Source: Sipunculus nudus (lineage: Eukaryota > Annelida > Sipuncula > Golfingiida > Sipunculidae). Taken from it: 64,000 nucleotides of DNA. Every line of letters begins with the position of its first letter. Position 1 is the stretch's first letter. The translations under genes were made by a program, and so were the position numbers. The notes beneath the pieces were generated by a model. It saw only the letters and a list, made by a program, of their open reading frames with translations. It was not told where the DNA came from and made no database searches. Shown here piece after piece: positions 62,225-64,000 of the stretch. Location of the stretch: the NCBI GenBank assembly GCA_026874595.1, contig CM049307.1, positions 42,478,362-42,542,361 of the forward strand, given 5' to 3'.

Positions 62225-63478
62225 GTACTTAAGATATTGGTGTATATATATATATGTTGTGATGTAGATGTAGTTGGATATATCGGATCAAAAACCCTTT
62301 GGTGTTTGTGAGTGCCATTTTACTGTGTGGTGCAATCATAGTTTAAAGATGGGATCAAAGATGTTATCAAGTTCTTTTTTCTGTTTTTTTTTTTCATTGT
62401 TTTATCGTTCACAGATTTATTGCTTTGTGCATGCCCTTGTAGTCTGACATAGCCCGTTTCAGTGTGTTAATGTAGAACAACATGTTTCCCACCACGCACC
62501 TGGTGTAGCTTTGATATTTTGTCAGATTGAACTATCACATGATGATTAATGTGTTTTGCTCATCGTTTGTCCATGTTAAATGGTAGTACAACCTGCAAAT
62601 TTTTATTCTCTGCTTGGATCTGATGAAAATATATATATTGAGCGGGACCACACACCTTTCTGTTTTATCATTTACTGATGAACTTAACTAAAAGGCTAGC
62701 TTTTTGAGCCATCTCACTGCTAATTTCATCTATGCTGGAATAGATTTACTAAATAAATGGTGCGCTGTATAGGTTCAAAATGCTTTCATGTATATAAATA
62801 ATCCATAAGATATAACAAATATTTTATTTGGTAAGAAAAAAATGGCTAAGAGGCTGGTAAAAGCAATTGCATAGAGGCTAATAAAAACAGATTTATTAGG
62901 TAAGCAGGAAAAGGAGTGGTTCAACCCCATCAGGACTAATGACAAAACCTAAAAAAAAGATCCACATTTCTGGAAAAGGGGGATCTAAGCCACAAATATA
63001 TATCTGAAATAAGAGGCAGATCCAGGATTTAGGAAAAGGAGGGGTCAAATCTAGGATGACTGATGACAAAATCTAAAAACAAGGTCCCGATGTCATCAAA
63101 AGGGGGGTTCCAGGCCGAAAATAATTGGCATGAAACCCTTTAAAACAGGTTTAGGCAGCTGAAAAAAGGGGGGGGGGGGTTCTGAACCCCCTGGATCCTA
63201 TCCTTGAAACCCTTATGAAAGGTTGTGACTGCTGAAAAAGGGGACATCCAAACCCCCTCATCCCCCCCACCCTTGATTCACTTCTGGTAAGGATAAAATG
63301 GCATTGAGGCTGGTTACAGTATTGCAGCATGCCCCCCCCCCCCCTCCATGCTGCATGACCCAAGCATGACAGGTTATCAGGGGATTCAGAGCACAACTGA
63401 TATTACAGAGATACTAGACCAGTAAGTGATACAGGGTAACAAGATGATGATTAAGTTGTTAGTATGTATCATTTGTAG
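62225..63478 (+). other. Intron after the giant exon
   Basis: Starts GTACTTAAG and soon has a short TA run (62243-62254). It holds a G-rich repeat block at about 62895-63330. The SH3-encoding exons are not in this stretch. Confidence 0.75.
62895..63330. repeat. Degenerate G-rich repeat block
   Basis: Variants of GATCCAGGATTTAGGAAAAGG-type strings, GAAAAGGGGGGATC and TGATGACAAAA.CTAAAAA recur at roughly 90-120 base intervals, with homopolymers of G (63171-63179) and then C (63332-63344). It looks like a decayed repeat. A minus-strand open frame at 63151-63396 is an artefact of it. Confidence 0.5.
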
Positions 63479-63511
63479 AAGATGAGGAAGAGTATTACCG
63501 GCTTATGATTG
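63479..63511 (+). CDS. SORBS: Candidate microexon 22 (33 bp, phase 1-1, GC donor)
   Basis: The acceptor is TATCATTTGTAG|AAG and the proposed donor is GATTG|GCAAGT. It encodes EDEEEYYRLMIG. Phase 1 on both sides fits the exit of the giant exon. The donor would be GC with a non-AG exon end, which is weaker than that at 39516. The alternative donor CTCATG|GTGTGA at 63529 leaves in phase 0 (EDEEEYYRLMIGKYWLM). Confidence 0.4.
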
Positions 63512-64000
63512 GCAAGTATTGGCTCATGGTGTGATATTAACAAAGGATAGAGTTTGAGTTTTGATTGACATATTAACCATTTTGTTAATAACTTGTATAT
63601 AGATCTTTGAACCGGATGCTGTTTGCATTCTGATGTATTATTCTGCACAGATTAATGGATGCAGTTCTTACCTTGCTTTAATCTACTTGCAATGTGTGCA
63701 CTACTACATCTTTATGTATATAAAATAGTTTAAGGGCATGCTTAATGATATAATAATATATATTTGACAAACATTTTCTGTCAGGTTATGAATTAACCTG
63801 ATATGCTTTCATCTAGCTCTTTTTCTGCTGCTCTTTGTAATTAGTATATCTATTAATTACTAGTGCTGTCATTGAAAAAAAATAATAAATTAGCTGTCAT
63901 TGTCTTACCCTGTTACCAAATAATCTATACAAACCTATACCGCACAAGTAACTTATTAATTTACAAGTATGAAACACAATATTTCGTCCATTTAAAATAA
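63512..64000 (+). other. Intron, to the window end
   Basis: AT-rich sequence with no exon or repeat that I recognise. Confidence 0.7.

Noticed and set aside
63151-63396. Minus-strand 81-codon gene
   Set aside because: It is created by G/C homopolymers in a degenerate repeat.

Overview
The window is AT-rich animal nuclear DNA with long introns, GT-AG splice sites and many mobile-element fossils. Several repeat families (elements beginning TTTTTAGCTCA and ending CTTGTT, AGGTCA-rich blocks, short MITEs) resemble ones I associate with bivalve mollusc genomes. A mollusc, probably a bivalve, is my best guess, but this is inference. I see no bacterial, viral or CRISPR features.

One gene explains all the coding sequence I can support. 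It lies on the + strand, is incomplete at both ends, and is a SORBS (sorbin and SH3 domain; CAP/ponsin, vinexin, ArgBP2) family adaptor. I read 22 firm or candidate exons by hand, with splice phases that chain together. Exons 7821-26574 encode a long disordered N-terminal region with internal duplications, ending in the family motif PTVTLLQKNR. Exons 28117-37072 encode the sorbin homology (SoHo) region (GVGPVNEKGIP, then REWYRKMFKSLHKMDKPE). Exons 40863-40983 and 41903-42017 are two alternative versions of the family motif SI.EYEPG. Small exons follow, then one 5,523-base exon (56702-62224) encoding about 1,841 residues. The SH3 domains expected at the C-terminus are not here and should lie beyond 64000.

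The most interesting features are about splicing. The two YEPG exons have the same entry and exit phases. Using both gives an early stop and using neither shifts the frame, so they look strictly mutually exclusive. Most N-terminal exons are symmetric phase 1-1 cassettes. There are 24-base and possibly 33-base microexons, a GC-AG intron, a tandem NAG acceptor, and the giant symmetric exon, whose apparent N-terminal hydrophobic leader is only a translated polypyrimidine tract.

The introns hold a 1.4 kb minisatellite (about 12370-13760), a Helitron-like element (15215-16177), two near-identical 2.4 kb direct copies of one element 30 kb apart (17408-19811 and 47286-49728), a 2.1 kb foldback element made of CTCGCCTAGGCGAG palindromes (about 28640-30820), several MITEs, tRNA-like SINE fragments and simple repeats. 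I found no second gene on either strand.
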